NCBI GenBank assembly: GCA_026874595.1
Contig: CM049314.1
Location: forward strand, 52,125,812 to 52,189,811
Length of the DNA: 64,000 nucleotides
Direction of reading: 5' to 3'
Source: Sipunculus nudus
Taxonomy: Eukaryota; Annelida; Sipuncula; Golfingiida; Sipunculidae
This document shows, in pieces, positions 44,864 to 56,834 of the stretch (position 1 is its first letter; every line of letters begins with the position of its first letter). The notes below the pieces were generated by a model. The model did not search any database. It saw nothing but the letters and a program-made list of their open reading frames with translations, and was not told where the DNA came from. A program made the translations under genes and the position numbers.

Positions 44864-46240
44864 GCCAAAAATATCTTGGCAATTCTCTTGAAACATGTAT
44901 AAAGTGATATAATTGTTGATCCCACTGATAGTGTGCAGGGCTCACCCATATACTCAAGCTCCCAAAGTCCTGGCTTTATTTACACAGCGCTAGTGCTAGG
45001 CATGCTGGGATGAATGCAAGGCATGCTGGGAACTTGGCTATATACCATCCAGTAGCACATAATATGCATATTAAAACAAGGATGATTTTTTCATATGGTG
45101 CCGTATTTACCATGTAAAATGTTCTTGAGTTCAGTGAATGCAGACGCTGTCAGCTGGCTTGCACACTGACATACACGGAGACTTGCACATGGCACTTCGA
45201 TTACAAGGCAACCAGTAGCGCGTTATAATTATAAATATGAAGCGGCCTTTCCTCAGGTGACGGGAAATTCAATGTTTGTCAAGCTTGTATTATTGGACCA
45301 CGTCAAGAAATGAATGTGTTATAATGGGTCAGCAAAGTTCAAGAAAGGGACCGTATTTCTGCAGGATATTAATGACGAATTTCCTTACAATTTTAAATCG
45401 AAACCCAGGATTTGGTGTGTATACTCACTGAAGTTAATATAGTACACTGGAGTCTGAGGGCCAGTATTTTAGCTTTTTTAAACTTTTGCATGTAATATAA
45501 TGCACAATGAAGGACAAAAAGGATAACAATTAGCAATGTCATTCCATGTCATACATCGGCTCAACTTCAAAGGTATTTGCCGAGGTGACTGACATAATCA
45601 GGGTATGGACGTCCTGTATTATATTTTTTCATCTTTCAAATAAATATTGTTTTACATACTTTTAAATGAACATTTTATATATTCTGCTACCTTATCAGGC
45701 GTTGACTTTTATTAAGCAGTTCCTTTATTACCATCCTTATTTTTCCTCTTCACCTGCAAAGGAAATCTCAAACTGTAGTCATTCATACAATTCTCTCATA
45801 CAACACAAAATCAAATCCTCTGCAAAATTGGTATCACTTGATTTAGTTATTATTTGTCAAAAATTTACACAACAGTCACTTAAAGATCCTTGGTTTTTCT
45901 GAATTGTCCTGAATGTGCTGTGAAGTCAAACACGTGTACACAAGCTGCAGTGTTAAAATAGAGGATCGTAATGCACTTTAGAAGTTGGCAGATGTGGGGG
46001 AGGGGGCGCTTATTAGGGTGTAAAAAATATTTGGGAAAAATTTAATTTTGAGAGCGCCCGGGGCACTTATTACGTCGGGTATGGTATTTCTTTTCTTCTA
46101 ATTTTATACACAAATTGTTTCCTACAAGTTGTTGGATGTGTGGCCTTGATTCTGGTGGCCTTGGTTGTGTCAAGTGTTAATATATGCATCAGAAGAAGTG
46201 GACCCCTTTTTTAGAGGGGGTATGCCTTAATTGTCTGGGA
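44864..46240. other. Intronic sequence, no gene recognised
   Basis: Mostly single-copy-looking. Contains a short direct duplication near 44998-45030 (aggcatgctggga) and two 'cgtattt'-type phrases at 45102 and 46045-46080 reminiscent of common terminal repeats. No exon fits: exon G joins exon H in phase. Confidence 0.45.
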
Positions 46241-46420
46241 TACTAAGGCATCTCTGATGCCACAGTTCTAATCAATATACAGATATGTTCTGGTTAACTC
46301 TTCATGTAAATCCAAAATTAGGTCACTTGTGACATGTATACATTTATGTGCTATTGCCTTGAGTGGTGTGTTAGATTCAGCTGAGTGTCAAAGTCCATGG
46401 GCCACTTGCTTACAGTGTCT
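46241..46420 (+). repeat. R3 tail fragment
   Basis: Phrases 'gttctggttaactcttcatg', 'aattaggtcacttgtgac' and the tail 'ttcagctgagtgtcaaagtc' match the end of the R3 repeat at 9430-9605. Confidence 0.6.
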
Positions 46421-46539
46421 CACCACTTACAAGTATCATGTTATCCTGTATAAACCAACCCACTGTTAAATAATGTTATTTTCTAATAACACCAGCCTTG
46501 TATGACATAGATTCCATTATAAAGTCATTTATAACATAT

Positions 46540-47035
46540 CATAAGCTTAACTTTACATATATGGCAGACTAACAGTTATCATAAACAAATATTTACATTT
46601 AAGCCAGATTGAACATTTATCATAAGCTTTTATGTACATGTAAGCCAGACTCATTATTTATTATAAGATTCTATTCACTTGTAAGCCAGACTCGACATTA
46701 ATCATAAGCTTATATTTACATGTAAGCCAGACTCAGCATTAATCATAAACTTATATTTACATGTAAGCCAGACTCAACATTTATCATAAGCTTATATTTA
46801 CATGTAAGCCAGACTTGACATTAAACATAAGCTTAAAAGTACATTTAATCCAGACTCAGCATTAATTGTAAGCTTATATTTACATGTAAGCTAGACTCAA
46901 CATTAATCATATGTAAGCCAGACTTGACATTAAACATAAGCTTATATTTGCATGTAAGCTAGACACAGCATTAATCTTAAGCTTATATTTACATGTAAGC
47001 CAGACTGGACATTAATCATAAGCTTATATTTACAG
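46540..47035 (+). repeat. About 41-bp minisatellite (12 units) ending in the exon H acceptor
   Basis: Unit CATAAGCTTATATTTACATG + TAAGCCAGACTCAACATTAAT. The last unit runs CATAAGCTTATATTTACAG| and the AG at 47034-47035 is the exon H acceptor. It differs from TTTACATG in the other units by the loss of one T. Each unit also has a GCCAG. Some units are shortened (near 46910). Confidence 0.9.
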
Positions 47036-47179
47036 TGCCTACACAGACACCAAACCTGGCAGCCACACTACAAGCTGCTGCAGTTTCTGGAGGGAGGATG
47101 AACCCCATGGTTGTTACAGTGGACCCGGCTAGGCACGCGTCTGTTCCAGTTCATTCACAGTGCAAGCAGGAACCACCAG
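47036..47179 (+). CDS. SAP130: SAP130-like gene, exon H (last exon in the window)
   Basis: Internal exon, 144 bases. Acceptor TATATTTACAG (AG 47034-47035); donor CACCAG|GTAACC (GT 47180-47181). Two bases complete Val after exon G; one base remains for the next exon, which is not in the window. It encodes PTQTPNLAATLQAAAVSGGR, then MNPMVVTVDPARHASVPVHS and QCKQEPPG. Human SAP130 from memory has LNPMQLMTVDASHARH at this point; MNPMVVTVDPARH is a close match and strongly supports the call. The conserved SAP130 C-terminal domain would follow downstream. KQE may be a sumoylation-like site, but the preceding residue is Cys, so this is weak. Confidence 0.9.
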
Positions 47180-47284
47180 GTAACCGTTTAAACATGGCAA
47201 AGTGCTGCCAGTCAGACATAATTTATTGAGTATTTTTGTATGTAAAAGGGAAGAAATTTTCTCATAAAATTATTTCCCCCTCTT

Positions 47285-47570
47285 ACCCCAAGAGGGGCCC
47301 TGTCTCATGCAAGAGAAAACAAGTATTTTTTCAGTGACTTGAGGGCCACCAGGGATAATATTTGGTTATGGGCATGACTATGTCAGTCAAACTGTCAGCT
47401 GTGAATATCTGGCATTATCACCTTACAGTGGTGATATACACTCAAAGAACATGACACTGCTTTGTTTGTGTGAATTAATTGTTCATATATCAGATTCAGA
47501 TTTGCATTTTGTTACATAATTAATAAGAAAAGGTCTGCCCTTGTTGCATCAACACATGGACCATAACAGG
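47285..47570 (+). repeat. Dispersed repeat R6, copy 2
   Basis: See the paired copy at 39990-40290. It includes 'tggtgatatacactcaaaga' and 'catatatcagattcagattt'. No ORF. Confidence 0.55.
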
Positions 47571-48340
47571 AGACAAATCAGAGACATAGGGACAGTCACC
47601 TACAAGCAGATGTCATGTAGGGGCCTATTCTGCTTGAGCTGCTTGTAGGGGCCTATTCTGCTTGAGCAGGTCTGTGAAGAAGGCAGTCTGCCATGGCTGA
47701 GGTGAAGATGTCAATCAAAACACACACCCAGACAGGTGATGCAATGCTGTGACTATTGCAGTGGAAAGCCCCTGTTCCAGTTGACTGTCCATCAAAACGC
47801 TCCCTTTGCATATCCTTTGTGGCAGGAGGATAGAAGTTAATCCGGAACCATGTATAATTGGAAAGAACTTAAGCCCAATAAGGCCCACTGCATCCTATGG
47901 AGAAATAAAAGTGCAAACAAGTTTCTTCCGATGGCAGTCAATCAAATTATATTTTTATGAACTTAAATAAATAGTTAATGACATTTCCATAAAGATTACT
48001 CAGGCAATTAGGCCTTTTGTCTTAATCTGTTGAAAAAATGTAATTGAACTATTGTACTGTTTTTTTGACAAATTTGTTATCAGGCTCCTGTCAAGTGCCA
48101 AAATTTTCTTTTTTATAATGGCCAAAAAGTTGTTGCTTCTTTCTAATGAATCAGAAAACATCATCATGCAGCTGATGTAATGTTAACATGTCTGCAGTTA
48201 TCATATAGAAGCACATTCACACGTGTAGTTCTGATTTCAAGCAAGTTTTCTAGAGATCGGGATGAGGGATTTGCTTCTAGAATCTTTCTGCAAGGCCCAA
48301 CAGCACTTGAGCAAGACAGGCTGGGAATTTGATAAGGTTG
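47571..48340. other. Intronic sequence, no gene recognised
   Basis: A 26-bp direct duplication (cttgtaggggcctattctgc + ttgagc) occurs at about 47612-47668. Nothing else supported. Confidence 0.45.
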
Positions 48341-49003
48341 TCTAATATTAGGCTGTTCCATTGAGCATACACCACATATGTCTGATATTAGGCTGTTCCA
48401 TTGCGCATATACCACATGTCTGATATTTAGCTGTTACATTTAGCATCCACCACATGTGTCTGAAAATAGGCTGTTCCATCAAGCATTCACCACACATGTC
48501 TGATATTTAGCTGTTCCATTGAGTAACACCACATTTGTCTATATATTTAGCTGTTCCATTGAGCATACAACACATATGTCTGATATTTTGCTGTTCCATT
48601 GAGCATACACCACATATGTCTGTTATTGGGCTGTTCCATTGAGCATACACCACATATGTCTGATATTGGGCTGTTCCATTGAGCATACACCACATATGTC
48701 TGATATTAGGCTGTTCCATTGAGTGTACTCCACATATGTCTGATATTAGGCTGTTCCATTGAGTGTACTCCACATATGTCTAATATTTAGCTGTTCCATT
48801 GAGCATACACCACATATGTCTGAAAATAGGCTGTTCCATCAAGCATACACCACATATGTCTGATATTTAGCTGTTCCATTGAGCATACACCACATTTGTC
48901 TAATAATTAGCTGTTCCATTGAGCATACAACACATATGTCTGATATTTGGCTGTTCCATTAAACATACACCACATATGTGTAATATAATGTATGTCTGAT
49001 ATG
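48341..49003 (+). repeat. 40-bp minisatellite, about 16 units
   Basis: Unit GGCTGTTCCATTGAGCATAC + ACCACATATGTCTGATATTA. Minus-strand frames here (e.g. 48507-48773, with repeated MEQPNIRHMCCMLNG) are repeat translations, not genes. Confidence 0.95.
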
Positions 49004-49041
49004 ATAACATAATTTTACCAAGGATACTGGGGATGCAGGAG

Positions 49042-49361
49042 TGGATGACACATCGCGTTATTGTTCTGTCACAGGATGACACATCGCGTTATTGTTCTGT
49101 CACAGGATGACACATCGCGTTATTGTTCTGTCACAGGATGACACATCGCGTCATTGTTCTGTCACAGGATGACACATTGGTTATTGTTCTGTCACAGGTT
49201 CTGTCACAGGATGACACATCGCGTTATTGTTCTGTCACAGGATGACACATCGCGTTATTGTTCTGTCACAGGATGACACAACGCGTTATTGTTTTGTCAC
49301 TGTATGACACATCAGGTCATTGTTCCGTCACAGGATGACACATCTCATCATTGTTCCGTCA
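49042..49361 (+). repeat. 31-bp minisatellite, about 10 units
   Basis: Unit GGATGACACATCGCGTTATT + GTTCTGTCACA. It decays towards its right end (49290-49361). Each CpG-containing unit adds a CGCG. Confidence 0.95.
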
Positions 49362-49682
49362 TAACCTGGTTACATGTTTTTCCTTCCACGTGGGCACAAC
49401 AGAATCCGTTTCAACTTAACCGACATCATTTACACTGACATGATCTATTTAGTGGAACATCATGGTGGACAAGCCGTAAAGATTATTTTTAGCAGTTTTA
49501 GCTTAACAGGGATTGAGGAAGTCTGGTTTAGTTAGCATCAGTGTAGCCTTGTTTTCATGTGCTGTTATTTTTGTCTTGCGCCACTTATGGATATGGACGC
49601 TGATATGCAGTGAGTGTTTTGGATGATATACCTCAAATTAAGCAGCTACTGACATTTTCATGAAATGTTTTAATTAATTTTT
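49362..49682. other. Intronic linker
   Basis: Single-copy-looking, no coding or repeat signal recognised. Confidence 0.4.
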
Positions 49683-52310
49683 AGCTCAGCTGACTATAAG
49701 TCATCTGAGCTATAGTCGTGGTCCATTGTCAGTCGTCTGTCCGTCCGTCCGTCCATAGATGTGGCACGTTTTGAAACCGTAAGACCTAGGAATCCAAAAT
49801 TCGGCATAGTGTTAGATGTCCCCAAGATCTCCTACCAAGCCAAAAACTGGGTCTTTGTGACTTTGTTCCTTTGAGAAATTAAGGAAAAACCTCAATTTTT
49901 TATTAAAAACCTATTTTCACACTTCAGGGCTGCCTAATATCAAAACCACTCATCTGTTTTTCCTCATATTTACCATAAATATTCCTCTATATAGTTCCTG
50001 TGTACATGCCTGAAATTATGTCTGTATTATATAATTTAAGAAAGTGATGGGCCAGAACATAATGCATTTTGTCAAAAAATCAGGAAAGATATTTGATCAC
50101 TTAACACAAGACTTGTTAAAGCTATGGACTTTTTTTCAAGTAATATAACTTTAATTAATCAAAATTAAATTGTACACCCAAAATTAGATCAAAATCTTTT
50201 AAATTTTTTAAAATATTAACAAAAATAAAAAATTGGTACCTTAAATTTTGCCTAACTTTGACCATGGCACGTTTTTTTCCTGTAAGTACTGTGGATTTAA
50301 TTTTCTCAGCATGTTTTTGTTAGCATTTTGTCTGTTAACACCAAAAATTTGAAACCAGTTGGTCAAAAACTGTAGATTTTATTCAAGTTTTCAAGCATGC
50401 ACCATGTAACATATTGTTTACATCAGGCTAGTGTTATGCAGTTTGCAAGAGCTCAGCTCCCCAGCTTAAGCTCTCAGTTCCTAAAATTTTGCATACAATT
50501 AGATGTCTCCAAAATTCCATACCATTCCAAGAATTTGGTCACTAGGACTTAATACCTTTGAGGTATTAATGAAAAACTTCATTTTTCAATTAAAAACCCA
50601 TTGTTACACTTCAATACTGCCTAATATCAAAACCACTGATCTGACTTTAATCATGTATAATATACATGTTTTTCTATACATTCTCTGTGCACTTGCCAGA
50701 AATGATGTCAGTATTGCGTAATTGTTTTAAGTTATGGGCCCAAACATAATGCACTTTGTAAAAAATCAAGAAATATATTTACTCCCTTAACAAGGGGCTT
50801 GCTGAAGCTAGAGATTTTTGTCAGGGATGTAACATTATTTAATCAAGATTCAATTGAATACCCAAAATTAGTTCTGAATTTTTAAAATTTTATAAGTTAT
50901 TAGTATAAATATAAAATTAGTACCTTAAATTTTGCCCAACTTTGACCATTTCACTTTTGTTTCGTGTGAGCTCTGTTTATATAATTTTCATATCATGCAC
51001 ACATAAGGATTTCAGCTTTATAGTTTAGAAAGCTGAAAGAAATTGGCAAAAAATTGTAGCTTTTATTAATGATTTTATGAGACCATGTCAGACCTTGGCT
51101 CTCTCCAGCCACTCTTGAGTCACCTGTATGTTGACCTTGTTGAACTTTCAGCAAATTATGCACGCTTGAGGCGAGGCATATACTGGGGCAGCAAGGCAGC
51201 TTATGGCCAACCACAGTTGATCCAGGTGTCCAACCCAACTCATCTAGTAGTTTTAACCAACAACATAACAATAAACAATAAATTAATCAATTTTTATTGG
51301 TTTTTAATAACAAATTAAAGAAAAACAGAAAAGGAATTTGTTAGTTTATAATAATAGGGAATTAACTTGCAGTTACTGATGATATAAGAATCTTGTATCG
51401 ATGGATAGAATGTCACGTATTCCAAATAACACCATGCAGTCACCTATGGCATTTTTCAGTTCAATTTTAATAATAAAAAAGTAAATCATATTATTCATTA
51501 CTAATCATTAGGGATCATATGAAGGAAATTAATGAGAGACAAAGATGCAGTTGATAATATTAATCTAGATTCCTACTGTGTCTAGTGTGTACATTGATGT
51601 GAAATTAGTCCAAAATAAATATATCACATTTATTTTTTTTTAATATAAATAAAAGCCATAAAACCAGGTACTTATGATCATTATTTAAATGTGTGAATTT
51701 TGTACATTCTGGATTCTCAACACCATTGTTTGGTGAAAACTGAATAAATACCAGACATGGTGGGAATACTTTGCAATTGTATTTAAATACGAATATGAAT
51801 ATGTACTCCATTATAAAATTTCTTGCATAAAGAATGGGAATTCAGGTAAAAATGAAAGTATATGAATACCTGTGCAAATACTTTCCAAATGTATTCATGA
51901 ATGCATTCATGAATATATTCTTTAATATTATTTTAATAATCATTTCAGTTATATTTCATTTTAAAAATCATACGATTCTCTTATTATTTTTAATAAAAAT
52001 TATATCTGGGTCAATATTTGTAATTTTTTTAATAAATAGTTAAACTCATATATTATATGTTCTGCTTATAAGTTATATGGCCAAGTCAAAATCTGTGTGA
52101 CAATAGTACTCCATTTGTTAATAAAATAAATGAAATCAATTCTCTTCTCTGTCTCCAAAGGTACTATCATAATCATACATAAGCTTAACAATAACAACTC
52201 ATAATACAGCTTATACTTATTACCACACAAAACCAGCATGTGCCTCATTTCTAAATCATATTTTTTTATCATATATAACAGCTGAGTGCCGTGACCCATA
52301 GGTCCCTTGT
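49683..52310 (+). repeat. Long R1 variant (R1b), 2.6 kb, copy 2
   Basis: Colinear with 42272-44860 from the head hairpin (AGCTCAGCTGACT at 49683) to the tail GGTCCCTTGT (52301-52310); it carries the 39 or so bp missing in copy 1 (near 49960-49995). The two differ at scattered single bases, so they are young duplicates or recent insertions. A third copy starts at 63132. No ORF of transposase size. Confidence 0.88.
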
Positions 52311-52426
52311 TTTATGAGCAAGATGTCAGTGTTGATAAAGAAGACTCTAGACATTCTTATTCTAAGTGGGTGCCACCTCATGGATATATACCCAAAAACA
52401 GTTTTTACCCAAATTTGGACCTTAAA

Positions 52427-55123
52427 CAGGGTTCGTGCGCGGTCTTACAAAGTCTTACTTTTCATTTTGCAAAAAAAGGTTTTAAAAAGTCTTACTTTTC
52501 TTACATTTTAGAGGCTAGGTCTTACAAAAGTCTTACTTTTTGTATCACAGAAACTGAAATAATTTTTGAAAGAGGCAAATAATTGGATACCATAAACATG
52601 AAAGTAGCTAATTTTTCAAAGCTTGTTCCCGTATTTAACTGCATGTCAGACATCATCTGCATGTTCAGACTACCGTGGGTCTCATGACCATGGGGGCACC
52701 TGGGGAGTATTTTCAGTGCGGACAACTCAGAATAAATGCGAATCAGAACACACGCGTTCACAAGTTTCGGTGGTGTGAAAGGGGACTCGAAAGTTGTGCG
52801 CCAGTTCATCTTCAATTATTATGGTATTTTCCTCTGCTGTACACTTTCCCTAAATCATGTAAATCTCTGCAGTTTCTGCATGTCGGAAGATGCCCATTCA
52901 CTTTGTTGGGAACTAAAAGTAACGAAGCGCTGTGTTTGTCAACATTGCAAACAAAGTAGAAGAAATTCCGGAAACTATGACTTAATCATGAAAGAGTTTG
53001 GTCCTAAAAAATCACTTGAGCGTCTTTTTTTTCAGTTTAATGTTTGCTATGCAGGTTCATGTAAATGCAGGTTCATGTATGAATATTGACAGCACTGAAA
53101 AAGTTAATTATTTTGCTTGACTCAGGTACATCAGGATATAGCGGGGCAAGGACCATTAAAAGGTGTTTGAAAGCGTAAAAGGTCTATTTGGACACGTGCT
53201 TGAAACTGGAAGTTGAAATAAATATTTGTGTATGAGTTGGTGTACAGAAGATGCATCAGTGATTTCTAAACCAGCCAGCATTAATATAACCCTGCATGAA
53301 TACCAGAATATGGCATGAACTGACGTGCGTTTTCTGTAACTCTGCATGATTTAGGCTCGTCCTGCTCGTCGACAAAGGCCTACCTGTGAGCTCAATTTTT
53401 CCAGGGAACGATATCGATGGGGTTTGAAAGTTTAACCCTATAGAAGTAAATACATTTGAATATTTACGTCGATAGTCTTGTGAAATATATCTTTGACAAA
53501 TTTACCGCCTTTGTGGTCAAGGACATCTTTTCGGGCACATATTACCATTGTTTAATTAATTTAATTAATGGATGACTTAAAATCAGCTACAGTGAATCAT
53601 ATTTTGTCAAATTTACAGCATTTAAGTACGAGCTACTTCAGGCTGCTTCGAAAAAGTGGAGCGCGGGAAAGTACAACGGTGTTACCATTTTGTGTATAGG
53701 CCTAGATCGGTGAGCTTACACTGCATTTATATAGCAAGTTATAAGTCTGTAAAATATGTTCGAAATATTTGAGCATTGAAATAACGGGCTATAATTGCAC
53801 CGCAGATGCACATCTAATTTCTGTATGCCAATAAATGCATTCAAATTAGAACATTTTTAATTACGTATTGTGCCCGTGTATGCAACGCGGAAGGAGCATA
53901 TATATCGGTGTCAGCAATGATGGGCTTATAGGCTATATCACCAAATACTGCATGTATCATAAACTCGGTATTTCCAAAATATGCATGACCATCAAGAAAT
54001 CCATTTTTTATCGTAAATTATTTTTTATCATATTGCTCTCGTATATATCAGAACTCATTTTGCCCACGTATTATACGTTCTGCCCGATTTCAATGTCATC
54101 CAACTGCATTTTTCCAAACGTTTCCCCGTAAATTTTTGAACGTCCAAGCACACCTGCTCTCTTTACAAATGTCTCACTCTTGAAGGGGACACGTGGTTTT
54201 TGCAGTTGATCTTGCTAATACAGAGGTATTACCAAAATATACTTGAACATCAAGAAATCTATATTTTGTTGATCGTAAATTAATTTTTATCCTATTGCTC
54301 TCGCATTTCAGAACATGTTTTGCCAACATATTACGGTCTGCCCGATGTAAACGATGTCAGTGTCTTCCAAGTACAGTTTTCTAAACGTATCCCCGTGAAT
54401 TTTGGAACGTACTAGCTCACTTGGTCTCTTTACAAATGCCTCGCTCTTTAGCGGGGATACCTGCGCTAATACAGCAGGATATCCAAGGGTTTCAAAGTGG
54501 AAACTGGTCACTCTCGCGGCTTACACCTTACGGTAATGCGTCAGAGAATATGCCATCATATCAAATTTACTGCTGCATTTTTTTTTTGCGGATATTCTCC
54601 GAATTCGAGTGAAGGAAGTTATCCGAACACGTCCATGAAAATGTTTGTACCTGAGGACTGGCTTGCACATGTTCTTTGATTTTGGCGGGAAAATGAAGTG
54701 CCCAGGGAGAAAGTGGGGCCTGGCGATCACGGGGCTGCAGAAGTCAAGTTACAACATTACAGTTCTACGGCTGAACGCTGTTTATAGATATGAAAAACTT
54801 AATTGACAGATTTATGGATAAAAAGATGCATGCTTTGCCATGTATAATATAGGCCTACGGGAATGAACTCCACTCGTAACGACATATCTGTATAAGTATA
54901 CGGCAACAGCAGGCAAAAGAGTAGAGAATATACGGGCATGTAAATGAAGGTCTATTTATTTATTTATGTGTCATTTGAAATTTGGATGGGTATTAAATCG
55001 AATATAATTAATATAGGGTTTGTATTTACCATGAGAAAATGGTCTTATTTTTCATGGAAAAAAGGTCTTACAAAGTCTTAAAAAGGTCTTACTTTTTGAA
55101 ATTGAAAAGGCGCAAAAACCCTG
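52427..55123. mobile_element. 2.7-kb TIR element, 5-bp target duplication TTAAA
   Basis: Left end CAGGGTTCGTGCGC (52427-52440), right end GCGCAAAAACCCTG (55110-55123): inverted 14-mers differing at two positions. Both are followed inward by repeated 'aggtcttacaaagtcttact' motifs. TTAAA flanks both sides (52422-52426 and 55124-55128). CAGGG ends suggest a hAT-like relative, but hAT normally duplicates 8 bp; a 5-bp subgroup or another superfamily is possible. The interior has a tandem duplication of about 260 bp (53980-54190 and 54240-54450) and no recognisable transposase. The frames at 52736-53089 and 53868-54131 are unassigned. Confidence 0.75.
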
Positions 55124-55177
55124 TTAAAATTGACCCTTTTCTTATACAAGGCAGTTCGCAAATACAGGAGCAAATAC

Positions 55178-56275
55178 GGTAGACACTTTGTCTTGATCTG
55201 AAATCACAGTGGATATTTGGTCAGTTTGATGGTAGACACTTTGTCAGGATCTAAGTTCACAGTGGATATTTGGTCAGTTTGATGGCAGACACTTTGTCTG
55301 GATCTAAGTTCACAGTGGATATTTGGTCAGTTTGATGGCAGACACTTTGTCTGGATCTAAGTTCACAGTGGATATTTGGTCAGTTTGATGGTAGATACTT
55401 TGTCTGGATCTAAGTTCACAGTGGATATTTGGTCAGTTTGATGGTAGACACTTTGTCTGGATCTAAGTTTACAGTGGATATTTGGTCAGTTTGATGGCAG
55501 ACACTTTGTCTGGATCTAAGTTCACAGTGGATATTTGGTAAGTTTCATGGTAGACACTTTGTCAGGATCCAAGTTCACAGTGTATATTTGGTCAGTTTGA
55601 TGGTAGACACTTTGTCAGGATCTAAGTTCACAGTGTATATTTGGTCAGTTTGATGGTAGACACTTTGTCAGGATCTAAGTTCACAGTGGATATTTGGTAA
55701 GTTTCATGGTAGACACTTTGTCAGGATCCAAGTTCACAGTGGATATTTGGTCAGTTTGATGGCAGACACTTTGTCTGGATCTAAGTTCACAGTGGATATT
55801 TGGTCAGTTTCATGGTAGACACTTTGTCTGGATCTAAGTTCACAGTGTATATTTGGTCAGTTTGATGGTAGACACTTTGTCAGGATCTAAGTTCACAGTG
55901 GATATTTGGTCAGTTTCATGGTAGACACTTTGTCAGGATCCAAGTTCACAGTGGATATTTGGTCAGTTTGATGGTAGACACTTTGTCTGGATCTAAGTTC
56001 ACAGTGGATATTTGGTCAGTTTGATGGTAGACACTTTGTCAGGATCTAAGTTCACAGTGGATATTTGGTCAGATTGATGGTAGACACTTTGTCTGGATCT
56101 AAGTTCACAGTGAATATTTGGTCAGTTTGATGGTAGACACTTTGTCAGGATCTAAGTTCACAGTGGATATTTGGTCAGATTGATGGTAGACACTTTGTCT
56201 GGATCTAAGTTCACAGTGAATATTTGGTCAGTTTGATGGTAGATACTTTGTCAGGATCTAAGTTCACAGTTGGTA
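55178..56275 (+). repeat. 53-bp minisatellite, about 21 units
   Basis: Unit GGTAGACACTTTGTCAGGAT + CTAAGTTCACAGTGGATATT + TGGTCAGTTTGAT. Variants TCAGG/TCTGG and GATGG/CATGG are interspersed. Confidence 0.96.
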
Positions 56276-56361
56276 TAAGGTCCAGTTGGCCTATGAAATC
56301 ATGTGTGAGTGAGATTATGTTCTCTTTTTTTCACTAGTTATATATAACTGGGATCATTTTA

Positions 56362-56834
56362 TCCACCAAAACAAAGTTTTGAGGAAACTATGTTTTTTGT
56401 TGGGTTCCGCCACCGCTGCCATGTTTGTTTCAAGAATAGAACTCTGAGACCACTGGACAGATTTTTCTGAAAGGTGACACCATTATCATGTCACATGTGA
56501 ACTGGTGCCAAAAGATCTTGCGTTGACCTCTGACTCTTCCTCTCTGCAGTGCATCCATCCTTTACTCTGCAGTACGTCAATCTGTGCAACTGTTTTGTCA
56601 CATTAACCCACATATCATTTGAACAATCAGGCAAGAAATTTTGCACAAATGTAGCAACTGGATAGCTTTATAACATTCACAAAAAAATGATGGCGCCACC
56701 TGCAACCATTTTTGCACAGCGTCCATCTGTTCATCTGACTTGGGTAAAAATCACTTATATCTCTGCAGTGGTTGGACTTATCCACCTGAAATTTTGCATG
56801 TGTATACATCCTGGATAGTTTTCTTGATTTTATG
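56362..56834 (+). mobile_element. 3'-truncated Helitron of the same family
   Basis: Host A at 56361, then TCCACCAAAAC in a degenerate hairpin with GTTTTGAGGAAAC, the 'gggttccgccaccgctgcc' block and the first body unit (gatggcgccacctgcaacca). It stops at 56834, where the 37-bp array begins, so the 3' stem-loop and CTAG are lost. Confidence 0.8.

Noticed and set aside
52736-53089. 117-aa ORF with several Cys, possible zinc finger
   Set aside because: Cys spacing does not fit a known finger, two overlapping frames compete, and it lies inside a TIR element. Left unassigned.
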